From Planoprotostelium fungivorum (Eukaryota > Evosea > Variosea > Cavosteliida > Cavosteliaceae), in assembly GCA_003024175.1 (NCBI GenBank), contig MDYQ01000058.1, positions 57,445 to 121,444 on the forward strand: DNA of 64,000 nucleotides. Reading direction: 5' to 3'. The notes beneath the pieces were generated by a model. The model worked only from the letters and a program-made list of their open reading frames with translations. It did not search any database and had not been told where the DNA came from. This document shows positions 23,629 to 37,390 of the stretch, piece after piece (within the stretch, counting starts at the first letter, position 1; every line of letters begins with the position of its first letter). The position numbers and the translations under genes are program-made.

Positions 23629-25919
23629 TCACATGAATGGAAGTTTCTGGAATAGAGGCGTGATGAAGGACACGAACCGATCCAACATGCCTCCGCTCAT
23701 GTGCTTCTGTTGTGGTGTCTTCTCTTTCTCTTCGTCAGATCCCCAGTTCCTCACGTCAGCTCTTCTGTCGTGTTGGACTTTCTTGAATTCGATCCACTCG
23801 TCCACCTTCATCTCTTTAGAGGTGACCTCTCGGTGATGCATCATGCTTCACCTCTGTCTTGATCTGCTGTCTTTCGGAGGGAGGTAAAGTAGAGAGCATC
23901 TGGGCCACGTCCAATGTTATGGGATGACCTGCATGTGCAGCTCTCGCAGCCCACATGGCAAGATCGTCAACCAGATCGGGTGATGCGATGATGATCTGCT
24001 TTTCGATTAGCTCTCTGAGAAACACCAACTCTCTCACTTCTTGTATCAACCGGAAGAGATCTCCCTCAAATTTCTTCAGAACAGAGTGAAAGGAGAGGGC
24101 TTGTTCTTCTTTGCTGTGTCGTCGTCAGCGATCACGATGAACGGAAATGATGGTCACCTCAGCCCTTCTTCATTCTTACCCACATCGATGAGTGATTTCC
24201 AAGTATCAAACGCTGATTCTAAAAATCGATACATGTCGATCTTGTCGTAGATCTTGGCTGAATCCATCCGTCAATACAACATAGAATGAAAGTTTGTTCT
24301 CTCACAGAGAGGGTCTAATATGGCCTTCATGACATTTCGAGCGATCTGAATAAAATCTTCTTGTCCAATCAAATCGATAAATTCCTGATTCAATTCAGCA
24401 CATCGACGATGCACGTGAGATCATGATGACGCTCACATCCTTGTCTCTCTTTCTCATGTGCAGATGGATGAGCTGATAGATATTCTTGATTTCATCTTCA
24501 TCGAATCGATCACAATCCACGACGGGCTCAACCGCAGGATCAGCCAGAACCTGATGACATCAGCTCCAATCACTTCATCTGGTCCACCTTGGTCACGCTC
24601 TCTCTCAGTCTCTCCACATCAGACAACTGCTCTTCTGATACGGCCACCTTCTCTTTCGTTCCTTCTTTCGTCTGAAGGGCAACAAAGGCGGGGACCGGTG
24701 TGTATACCGTCTTGCTCCACGTCTCTATCTTTCCTCTCGTCAAAATCGTCTCTCCTTCAAACCAAATCCCTCACCTTTCTTTTCACTTCCTTGTCCATGT
24801 TCTTCTTCAATTGATGAACGAGAGCGTCAGTCTTTGACTTCTGGAAAGAATTCTCAAACATGTGCTGGACTAGATTCTTCGCGCCGAACGGGCGGGCCAG
24901 GAACAGATCGATGAGTCCGCTGAATACTTTCATTGGATTCGTAAAGTAGAGGAGTGCTTTCAAAGATCTGAAAGGCTCGTGAGTCAGGTCACCTGATTTA
25001 ACGGTTAAATCAGATCGACTCACTTTCTCGGAAAAGAGTTGTACGATTGTTCTGATTTCGAACAGTTTTCCGGCTGATGATGATGAGTGATGACGATGTC
25101 TTTACGGACGACTCACTCTCATCATGTTCCTGGCGATGACCGGGTAGATCGTCTTACCGAATTGATCGATGGCGTCTCTGTATTTCGGTGGTAATTCTTC
25201 GACTCGCGTGGCGTTCCAAACTTGAGGCATGAATGGCTTAGATGATCCCATGTCGATGAAATCCCGAAAGATCTGGAAACGTCACGACGATGACATGATC
25301 GAAGCAAACCTGATCGAGGGAGAAGAGGAGACGTCTCCTAGAGCTGATGAAGTCATCCGAATTAGACACTGCGTCACACTGTCACGATGGATGACGACGT
25401 GAAGATGATCTCACCTTCTTTCGGTCTAGAGAGACGTTCTTGTTCCTTTGGAGTGAGTAGGGACATCTCGACCAACAGTGAGCCGAGATTGTTCTTTGGT
25501 TCGGATGTTTTCATCTTCTTACGAGCCTTTTTCATGGCTGATTTGATGGTAGGATAGCGAAGGAAGAAATCTTCCAGATCGTGACCAACCTGATCATGCT
25601 CGTTTAGAGGTGATCGACAGATCTGTGAACGATCACCTGACTGTTTCCTGCAAAGAATGGAAAGTTCAGGATGGCTTGGTACGAGTAACCGTGGATCACA
25701 TTTTCTTTCATGAATGCCGGAAGAGATCGACTCAGAGCGAGAGCCATCGCTTCTTTGTCCAGTGCATATTTCATCAATAACCTCTTCAGATACAACTGAA
25801 ATCATTCAGGACGGAATGATACCACATCCCACCTCTTGACTGAGAGACAACTGAACCTCGTCATTCTTAGCTATCCTATTCATCTCCTCGTGAAGGATCT
25901 CCTCTCTATTCACAGTCAT
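23629..25919 (-). CDS. PXB/DUF3818 lipid-traffic protein
   Basis: Minus-strand gene with start at 25919 (MTVNREEILHEEMNRIAK) and stop at 23629; about ten exons, of which the first intron (GTGGG to CAG, about 25,835..25,799) is clear. The N-terminal part SLPAFMKENVIHGYSYQA and the following block with DLEDFFLRYPTIKSAMKK look like the PX-associated PXB domain. The block SLKALLYFTNPMKVFSGL, followed by IDLFLARPFGAKNL, is the hallmark of the DUF3818 family (PF12825), known from fungal Lec1-type proteins linked to lipid distribution. No PX domain is seen in the part I can read. The last exons are helical and charged and end QKLPFM. Exact inner exon borders were not all fixed. Confidence 0.75.
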
Positions 25920-26637
25920 TGTTGCCGATGGGTTTTAGTGGATATCGCAACTTCCGGACAACCGCTTCGGGGTCACGTGACCAACTTCATTGAATGGGTT
26001 GGTTACTTCGGGGTCTAACACAGAGACCTCGTTCTATAGACTGTATTGATGACCTCTGCACACTTCTTTGAAAGCCCGAATCTTTGAGGGTGACTTCTCC
26101 CTTGTTGATGATGAGAAGTCGATGCCCCAGCCTGTTGAAGTTCAATGCATGTGATCCGTTCTCAACTATCGCTCAGAAGTTCAAGGTGGTGAGGTGTGCA
26201 CATCAGTCAAATTTACATTCGGCCGGCTGACCGACGAGCTCCTTGAGCTAAATTCGAGAAGAGCAGTTGATCTCGGAGTATGGCTGTCGTAACTGTGGTT
26301 CCTGTGCGACAGGGTGAAGACGATGGACGTGACGATGAATGAAGCTGACAATCTCTGCGAAATAAACAATCCAACTTCGTCATCTCCCAAAGGAAGCTCC
26401 AATTATCGATCACTGTTACCTTGTGTATGTCTCCGCTCACCCGAAACCAACGAGAGCCGTCACCCTTGATCGACGGTGGAATATTTCATCACACAATCTC
26501 TGCACCTTCGCCATGCATATCGACACCGTGAACAACACGAGAGAAGGATGAACGCTGTCCACCTTTTCAGCCGCAATGAACTCACTCAAATTACAACGAG
26601 ACCAGATTTTCGGTGAGGCTCATCCGCGGTCACAGAG
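25920..26637. other. unassigned stretch with minus-strand coding-like sequence
   Basis: About 720 bases between two divergent genes. On the minus strand an ATG near 26,514 opens MAKVQRLCDEIFHRRSRV, and around 26,160..26,050 a frame gives HALNFNRLGHRLLIINKG. Both have protein-like composition, and an in-between frame gives LPLGDDEVGLFISQ. I could not connect these with GT-AG introns in a consistent phase and do not recognise a family. It may be a small gene, a pseudogene, or promoter sequence that happens to be open. Confidence 0.3.
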
Positions 26638-29364
26638 ATGGAGCCCAGCAGCGCGAGAGCTTCGGTGTCTTTCCCACCTTCTCTTGTCATCTCTCCTCCA
26701 CTGCCATCCAAGATCGTTTCCTACATCCTGGTGGCCGAATTTGATATCGACAAGGGAAGTACTATCACCTTTCAATATCCAGAGGCAACAGGAGAAGACA
26801 CACAGTGAGAATATATCGAACCGTCATCGTTAACATGCAAAGATTGTTGGCCGAGTTGATGTTACCCGATGGAGTCCACAAGAGAGACGAAGACTGGACA
26901 GTGTTTTTGTTGGGTAGAGGATCTACGACCGATACAAAGCCAAGAAAAGCAACGACAAAGGTGATATGATATGAACAAAAATGAACTTATTAGCTGATAT
27001 CCTTGTAGCGAAAAGACACAAAACAGTGAGGATTTGTTTCTTGTTGAGACCCATCATCTGATATGTTGACAGCCGTGATATAGAAGTATACGTGTATCAA
27101 TACAAAGACGGAATGCCAGGTAAGTCCCATCCTCAACTGATTCCATCATCTGATGTCTCCCATTCGTCCGTCCTCTTAACGACGTGACACAGATTGGGAG
27201 CTCATCGGCAACGAGAAATACTTCTTGCACTTTGTATACCCCGACAGCACGGGCGCATCCAGCGGTGTCGGCATCCGCGTCGCATCGAAAGATGGCAACA
27301 ACGTCCTCTTCTTGTGAGTCCACTCTCTATCCCATCACCTCATCACCTCATGTTCCATCAGGGCACGACATGCAGCTTTCGAAGTTCGACAGCTGGAGCC
27401 TTCCTTCCTCTGCGTGTTGTCCGAGGACGATAAAGCCATCGGATTCAGATTCTCCGGCAAAGAACAAGAGGACATCTTCAAGAAGCAGTTGAAGCAGTTG
27501 CTCGGCAACACGGAAGGTGAGACGGAGAGCATTCGAAGCTGAACGAGAAGAGGGCACGCCGTTGGACCAATCTGGAGAAAATTCAGTGGAAACGCAGGCG
27601 GGCAACAGACACTTTCTGTACTGTCTGAACCTCGTCATCAACCAGAAAGATAACTCCTTCAAACGAGGTGAATTCGCTCGTTGCATCATGGAAGTGACGC
27701 GTGATCATCAGGAGCCCAAGTGAAAGCCATGGCCATCTGTACACAATATCAATTCATCGACGCGTTCAAAGTGAGATGTTACGATCGAATCGAGATCTGA
27801 ACGAGAATGTAGCCCAGTATCGTTCTCGCTTTGCAGAATTTCTTTGCCACGCCCACGGCAGCCACGCTGGAGGAATACTACAACGCGTTGAATAAGATCG
27901 ATCTGTCTCAGATGCCACATCATTCGGACCGAAAGAAGCAGATGATGAGAACTTCGGCACAGGTGAAGTCACCGTCTTAGACTTTTCTCATCACTCGCAG
28001 CCACAGAAGAGATTAGAATATACGACTTCTCTGCACTACAACATCAAATTACCCGTTAAAATTCCGACCTACACCTTTGCAGACGAAGTAGGAAGGCACA
28101 CACTCATCCCTCTCATCAAGAAATTCGGCGGGCAGATCATGATCATCTACAACGCTCTCTTGACTCAGAAGAGGGTCTTGTTCACTGGCTTCGATATCAG
28201 TGCCTCTGACGTGTGTGAGTATGTTCTGAGCGCGTGCTCCATGGTCTGTCCTCCTCTGAGAGGTCTCATCAAGAGGTGATGATTCTCCATCTTGAAAGAT
28301 CATCGTCATCGCGATCTCATCGTGATCATGATCCAACTCGTCATCACGACTCGATCAGCACAACTGATTCTTATCCAGAGCTTTTCCTTACACCAATCTC
28401 ACGTACCTCGACTTCCTCTCCGTGTATCCTCCTTCTCATCATCATCATCATCATCATCATGTTCCTTGACTCGATCAGACCAGGATACATCGCAGGAGTG
28501 ATGAACCCAATGTTTGAGACGCACACGGAGTGGTGGGACATCTTATGCAACATCACCACCGGAAAGGTCACACTCTCTCCTGCCTTGGCCAACGCACCGG
28601 CCGAGCGCTACGTCGCTTACGACGAAAAGTTCATGTCCATGGTGAGATCGTCATCTACAACGTTGTAGACGCCGACGTTGGTGCAGGTGAACAACAGCGT
28701 GTCTTCCCACTTGGGAGATACCATGGTGCAGAATCTCTTCAGCGAGTACACGCAGCACATACTGGACATGGCTTTCGATGAAGAAGAATTTGTAGACGAT
28801 ATCGCGAAGAAGGACGAGCTGGAGGCGAACAAGTCACGTTTAGAGGCGTGGAAGAGGACGATGACTTATGATTCGTATGTACTGGTGAGACTTCATCGGA
28901 ACCATCATCGTGATGATCTTGTTCATCGCGAGATGGATCGAGAGTGACGTAGAGGCAGGATAAAGCGGTGAGAGAACAGAACAATGCCATTCGAGATCCC
29001 ATGGTCTTCCGCATGACAAGGAGGATGCGCATCAGAAAGAACATGGACGACCAAGAGACGGCCAGAGTCTGTCAAGCCTTCCTCACTGGAGTCAAAGACG
29101 AAGAACAACTGGAAGAGGTGACGGCGACCATCATGTTCCATGCCGTGTTGACGTCTTTAGTTTCTGTCTTGTTTCCCGGAGCAGTCTGGAGGTTTGAATC
29201 CTTTCATCGTTGGCTTGTTTCATCCGGTGGAGTCCATCAGGATCGCCACGGCGAAACTGTTGAGGAGATTAGATGCGGTGCAAGGACCGACCGGCCTGGT
29301 GGCCAACATGAACTTCTTCATGAGGTTGGCTTACGATCGCACGTGCAAGTTGATAAAGGACTGA
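26638..29364 (+). CDS. AFI1-like SPA/DENN-type protein
   Basis: Fifteen exons: 26638..26804, 26843..26960, 27009..27025, 27073..27119, 27193..27313, 27362..27516, 27551..27667, 27712..27770, 27837..27962, 28001..28275, 28379..28423, 28479..28641, 28687..28884, 28959..29117, 29185..29364, giving 648 residues. The opening YILVAEFDIDKGSTITFQYP and LLAELMLPDGVHKRDEDW match the AFI1/docking N-terminal region, and the C-terminal half (RVLFTGFDISASDVCEYVL, SVPGYIAGVMNPMFETH) is the SPA domain, a relative of DENN. In fungi such proteins bind ARF3-type GTPases and hold the polarity axis. A 150-residue insert (exons 4 to 6) with VLSEDDKAIGFRFSGKEQ looks like a PH/WH1-type fold. Exon 3 is only 17 bases. 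The acceptor of exon 7 may be three bases earlier. Confidence 0.8.
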
Positions 29365-29448
29365 AAATGTATGGAGGATGAGTTTTATTTTCGTGATGAT
29401 GGATGAGAAACAACGAGATCTGACAACGCGTCACAATCACATATCACG

Positions 29449-31706
<2,258 letters not shown>

Positions 31707-31960
31707 GGAAGGATACTTTTTTTTATGGAGAGAAGTTATCTGTGATGTGAACGGACTGAGTGGCAGTCAAAGTGATTGTTTATGATACAAGGTCCTGCTT
31801 AGATCCTCACTGGCCTCACTCAGAGTCCGTAACCTTCAACACAAAAGATGTTCACAATTTGGGCTTGTTTATCGTATCTGTTTTCCTTGATCTGTCATGA
31901 CGACAACCACTTTGGGTGGAAGAGACGCTCGCAAGTCTACAATCGAGCTAAATGGTACAC

Positions 31961-32856
31961 CTATCGTCTGTCATTGTCATCCACAGATGATCTGATCTCA
32001 CCACTGTGGACCACCCTTCTGCGATAATCCTCATAATTCTGGCCGAAGAAACGAACGAGCGTTTCTTCTTCGTATTGAATTCGAACAGCAAAGAAGGTCC
32101 AGATAACAGCAACATACAAGAGAACTGATACAATGTTGCACATCATGACCTTTCCAATTTAGTTCGTCTGAGTAAATGATGATCATCATTTACCTGAGTT
32201 GAAACGGCCCACATGAACCAACCACAATAGCCTGGATGTCTGACCCAGCTGTATATACCCTCTTCCACCAGTTTGTGTCCTTCTTTGTGTCTCTTTTGTA
32301 TCTGATGGTCAAAGTTGCGTCCGGCCGTGACGAGCTGATGAAAGTCACATCATCATGAAAATGTCTAAGCTCACAGCAGTCGTACGGACAAACTGCCCCA
32401 CGCATATTCCAATGAATCCTATGAGAAAGATGAAGGTCCACGTAAATCCGGTTTGTACCGAAAAGAGGCGCAAGATGATGGATTCTACGATGGAGATGGC
32501 GAAGGCAAAGAGGTAAGCTGGGTTGTGGAGTAGGAAATCTGTCACTGTTTCAATGAAGAGAAGGACTTATGGCACTGACTGTATTTTGTGGCGGGAGGAT
32601 GGAAAAGAGCCACACAGATCCATTCTGTGAGATGAAATACGGATAGAGAGGCAAAAAAGAGAGACAGACGTGTGACGAAAAAGCTGAAGGATATGCCTGT
32701 GACAAGCATATACAGAGATAGAATCAGGGTGAGACTCAACCCACAGAAGATGAAGATCGATTGCGTATCATATTCCAATTGTGATCGCAGCGATCGCCAT
32801 CGATTCGAAGATTCTCGGTTCTGCATCGTCACCTCCCCGAGATCTGTTGTGTTCAT
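31961..32856 (-). CDS. ICMT: protein-S-isoprenylcysteine O-methyltransferase
   Basis: Four exons: 32856..32580, 32544..32375, 32334..32194, 32149..31961, giving 258 residues, close to the yeast and animal enzymes. Several membrane helices precede the catalytic C-terminal region LVEEGIYSWVRHPGYCGWF and EEETLVRFFGQNYEDYRRRV, which bind S-adenosylmethionine and close the active site. ICMT methylates the prenylated C-terminal cysteine of CaaX proteins such as Ras and Rho in the ER membrane. The start at 32856 gives a 30-residue polar leader before the first helix; a second Met lies 11 codons in. Confidence 0.93.
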
Positions 32857-33168
32857 CTGGTGTCAATATATTATAACGGGATTATCTACAACTGCCCCGT
32901 TGGACAGCACTTGCGACTCGACATGTCTCCTAACACTCTGTCCTACTTACAGTCAAGTACCTCCTTTATCTCTCCTCTCATGACCTGTTGCATCGTGTGC
33001 TTCTATATAATTCAATCATTTTTCAGACGAGCTATCAAAAATTTGATATAGAATTCTACGGCCAAGATGTCCCTCACGAGCACGATGAATATCGTCAAGG
33101 GATCTATCAACGAAATCGTCTCAGTATATTATAGATCACCAACGTCCATCTATTCTTGATCATGTCGT
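32857..33168. other. stretch without a supported gene
   Basis: About 310 bases between the ICMT start and the 3' end of the large GTPase gene. Part is AT-rich (around 32,990..33,060). No supported gene, repeat or RNA is seen; the left part presumably holds the ICMT promoter. Confidence 0.4.
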
Positions 33169-36100
33169 TTATCTTCTCTTCTGCTTCTTCTGCTTCTTCT
33201 CTCTTTTAGCCTTCTTTTTCTGTGTGTATATCTCCTTGTACGGTCTCTGATAGCACGTCTGACATCGAGGTGTGTTTGTCTTGTATGAATTCTTGATGTA
33301 CTTCTCTCCCTCTCGAATCTCTCTGTGGCATTCACCACACGAGACTTTCTTCCTCTCCTCTTCTCCGCTTTCCTCTTCTTCTTTTCCTCGTTTCTCCCCA
33401 CTTTCTTCTTCTCGCTCATCTTCCTTCGTCTCTCCTTTCTTCTTTTCTCTCTTCTTCGACTGTGAAGACGGAGCTCTGGAGGACATCGTGACTTCCTGCG
33501 TCCAGTGAGTCTATAGAAGGACGTTGATCTACATCACTTCTTCTGTCACTTCTAAATGTGCTCTCAGCAGCTCCTCTTGTTTGCCAGAGCGTAACAATGT
33601 GCCCTGCAGGTATCTCACGGCAGATTGGACTGTGGCTGCTCCTGGCATCTCTTCGACGCCCTTCGTGAGCTTCTCCACGTAGTTGCTGACGTTATGTAGT
33701 AGCAAGTCGTAGAGTCCGTTGAGAATGAGATACACTCTCTCGGTCATCCTGCTTTTCACAAACTCGATCCACTGACTGTCTTCCCGTCAGAGATGGCTTC
33801 AATGTAAAAAGACGAAATGAAACAGCCTCACTTGTAATCGCAGTGCTGATTGAGATAACTCACGCGATGTTTGGTCGTCTTCCTCTTGAGAACGAGTTCG
33901 AACAAGACCTTCAGATCTCCCTTCACTCTCGCCCTCACATCCCTCATAAAGTCATCCAAACTCTGCAGCCTCTTCAAGCTCTCGTTCATGTCTCTGTCGC
34001 TCTGTTCCATCGATTGGGAGAGGGCAGTTATATCTTCTTGACTCTTGTTTACAGGTGTGAAGCTCCTGACGACGTCTAAGGAGGCTCTCATCTGGTAGAT
34101 GATGCCCCTAGCTTCCTTCTTACTCCTTGCAATGAGCTCCTCCGCGTATCTCAGGGCCGGACGAGTTAACGTCAGGCCCAGGAAAGTGTCTTCAGGGTTC
34201 TTAGAAGTCAAATCCCTGCCGAGGTAGCGGGAACGGGCGTCGAGGTAGTGATTCTCCGTGAGAATCTGTTGGAATCGATCCATGAATTCGCGGGAGTAAA
34301 TGGTCTGCCCGCTCTTCTTGAGATCCTGTACACTTTGCATCAGTCGAAGGAGAATGGTTCGCATAGATAGGGTTGATATCACGTGTCATTGGTACACACC
34401 AATTTGTATTGCTCCTTTCGCTGTCTGACGAACACGTGAAAGTTGTCTTTCATAAGGTTCAATTTCTTCTGCACTTCTCCCTTGTTCTTCCCTACGATGA
34501 TGCCGGAAGGGGAGGTTAATCGGATGACGTTCTCCGTTTGTTCTGCAAAACAGAGGTAGCATTCTCTCGTTCTCTCCTGTGAAGCTTTTCAGTATCTTGT
34601 CTATAATCGTCCTCCCACCATCTGTATGTTGCTCGTGATGGCTGATATCTGTTCGATGAGATGCCTCAACGGGGGACTCTGATCTTTCATGAGGACAAAA
34701 GTGCTGACCTGTACGACCCTCTCTCGCATCTCGTCCAGCTGCTCTTTCTCCTTTGTGATCCTCCTGAAGATGCCCCTCATCACGTCGTCCTGCTTCCAAT
34801 CTTCCGCGACATCTTCCCTTTGATCTGCGGCGATGCGATCCAAGGGGAGGTAGTTGATCAGCATCAGTCCCTTCTCTTGTATCTTGTGCAGCATCCTTGC
34901 GCTCTCCATGACATCTTGAACATCGGTGATGATGGAAGCCTTGGAGCAGACGTTGATAGCCAGGGTGATAGAGGAATCATTCAACGTGTCGATGAGGTTG
35001 CTGTTGATGAATTCCAAACGATCGATTTTCTTGTCCGAAGGTTTAGGCTCGCAGCCAGGAGTGTCACAGAGGATGATGTTCTTCAGTATGTTGCTGGGTA
35101 AGTGGATCTCCACCTGTCTTATGTAAGCATCGTGGATAGGAGGAACGTTACCTTGGCAACGAGACCCCAGCAGCTCCATGGACCTACAGTGAACTGCAAC
35201 ATCTTTGATCTCATCATCTTGACGCTGTCGTCCAGAGTGGGCTCCATCACAAAGAAGGTCATAGTCTTTCCCAGCTTGTCTCGGAAGAATGCTGGTATCT
35301 GAGGCTCTTTTGTCTCATCCAATTGCTCTTCTGTTAATCCAGTGATGCTGCACATCTAGAGTCACGATCAGAGTTGAAGATTCAATCGAGTCAAACTAGA
35401 GACACACCATCTGTATGAGAGAAGTGTTGATGTTATCCCATTCTTCACTCTCCTTGGCGAGTTCGAATTTCTTCATGACTTCTACCACCCAGTCCATCGA
35501 CTGATACTCTATCTTGACCTTTGGTATCTTACTGTAATGACACTCGGTGGAGATAGCCGTCGTACGGCTCAGTGTACCTACCCGGTGTCATTCCTTACTC
35601 GTTCGGTAATTTGTGCCATACCGGAGGGAATAATAAAGCGTGCATCTTTGTCTAATCTCCTCTCGTTCCACTCTGGCTCCCCTGCCTCTCCCTGGCCGAA
35701 CATTTCTTTCTCACTCATGTACTCTTCTACCTCTTCTGTCACCGGAAGCCCGCCTGTCACTTCCACTCTCGTTCCCTTGACCTTCTGTGACTTGTACTCA
35801 TCTTCGTACTCTCTTCTTCTGGCCTCATTGATGCCAGAATAGATGATGGCGTTCATCAGTGTCGACTTTCCATAACCAGGTGGTCCCATGATGGCGACCT
35901 TCCAGCATCAGGGTCTCCTCTCTCGTTTCTCCTCACCTTCTGCTTGTGACACAGATTCTCTGCCTCTTGGAGGCGTTTCAGTGTGTCTATGAGCATATCT
36001 CGTTGGTTGGTATTTGCCTCTTCTGCGGCCTGCTTGACAACGTCAGAGAGCTTCTGCAGCCATAGTTGAATGGTGGCCTCGTCCGTATCATCTCTCAATT

Positions 36101-37047
36101 CTTCTGCGGAGGGCATCATATCGTGAGACGAAGCTTCTTCCTTCTGTTCTAAATTCAATATCTCCTCCTCTCGGTTCGCCTCGTTCACCTGAACGTCTTC
36201 TGATTGAGACAAGCAGCGGATGTCTGGGTCATCCTTGCAATAGTCACGGATGAAGATGCCGTTGCCACCGTTGCGAAAGATCTTCTCCAAGCGATAAGTG
36301 TCATGTTCCTTGGTTAATCTCAGCCTCCACTCTCCATCTTCCATGAGAACTCCCTCTGTTCATTTGTCATCGAAAGAGATGAACGTGATCTTTATCACCT
36401 TTTCTGCATAGATCGAAGGGGTTGTACGTGTTGCCTCCCACTGTGATTCCCTCCTTGTCCTTCTTCCACTGCAGAGGAACGTAGCCCGTTCCCTCCTGTA
36501 CCAGGTAGAGAGCTGGGTGAACCGGTGTCTCCGCCTTGTATTCACTCCAGGTCAACGTCCACCTGGTAGAAGCTCCTCCGAAGTTCTCGTAACCAATGAC
36601 TCTTATACTCCTCTTGATCCTCCGAGTGAGTTGCTGTATGTGTTCCTTCGACTCCAGCTGCACTTGTTCGCCCACGGGCTCCAGTCGGTCCAAGTCAGAC
36701 TGGATGAGAGTGAGGCGAAGAGCGATGATGATGGCTCTGAAGAGGGTCGTCGAGGATCTGATCCTCTTGTAGAGTCCGTACTCTTCCAACAGATTCGATA
36801 GCCTCTTTGGTGATTTGTCTCTCACGGAGAGAGGGTTCTTCTTCTGCTTCGTGCCATGATCTCTCATCAGCTGCTCCATCCCTTTGTCGATGTCGAGGTG
36901 CTGCTTGTGCAGTAGTTGTTCGTAATCATCTTCCACTTGTGTCTTCTTTCTGGGCGACGTATTCGGACCGTCTTCTGATTTTCTCTTGGATGAAACTGAG
37001 GAACGTTAGGACAACGTACGAGAGACGAGGGGGTTGGTCTCACCCAT
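33169..37047 (-). CDS. large dynamin-superfamily-like GTPase with C4 zinc finger (intact copy)
   Basis: Eleven exons: 37047..37044, 36995..36399, 36355..35937, 35898..35582, 35531..35408, 35355..35152, 35113..34619, 34531..34400, 34325..33832, 33775..33538, 33495..33169, giving about 1116 residues. The first exon is four bases (ATGG). A basic nuclear-signal-like start (VSSKRKSEDG) leads to an N-terminal domain, a coiled region, the P-loop GPPGYGKST (345-353) and the DxxG motif CDTPG (571-575), 220 residues apart. Where a TKxD motif is expected the sequence reads LINYLPLD, so the guanine-specifying motif is degenerate. A helical stalk-like region follows, then a Lys/Glu tail and a C-x2-C-x21-C-x2-C finger (C1061, C1064, C1086, C1089). 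The layout recalls nuclear GTPase SLIP-GC and fungal dynamin-like proteins; nucleotide preference is unproved. The acceptor of exon 8 is the least certain. Confidence 0.75.
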
Positions 37048-37390
37048 CTTGTTAACTGAAGTATGATTCTGTGCCCACACTTCCGTTTGGGTCGGTCGAT
37101 TTGGGTTGGTTCAGTCATTTGGGCCGGTGCACAGCTTTCCGAGGAAATTATCTCCACATCAGATATTGCAGCCACAGTAGTCGCTCTAGAAGGGATAGAA
37201 GATGGCCAGTCTGATACCTTCCCCTTATCTGACCTCTTTTCGTTTCTCTTTTCATCTGCCTATTACAAAAACATAATATAACAACCCCCACCATCACAAA
37301 GGGCTGAATTGATCGTGTTTCTTGTTTGATCAGCTCATTGTAGAGACAAACTCGATTTCAGCCCATTTCATTCGAGGCCAAAGTTTACAT
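37048..37390. other. stretch without a supported gene
   Basis: About 340 bases between the start of the large GTPase gene and the 3' end of the ENT gene. Should contain the GTPase promoter. An AT-rich patch lies at 37,260..37,290. No gene seen. Confidence 0.4.

Noticed and set aside
28371-28592. Met-rich minus-strand open frame
   Set aside because: Antisense of an intron with ATC repeats in the SPA gene.
33150-33419. Alternative Arg-rich frame of the GTPase C-terminus
   Set aside because: The other frame carries the C4 finger that is conserved in the decayed copy.
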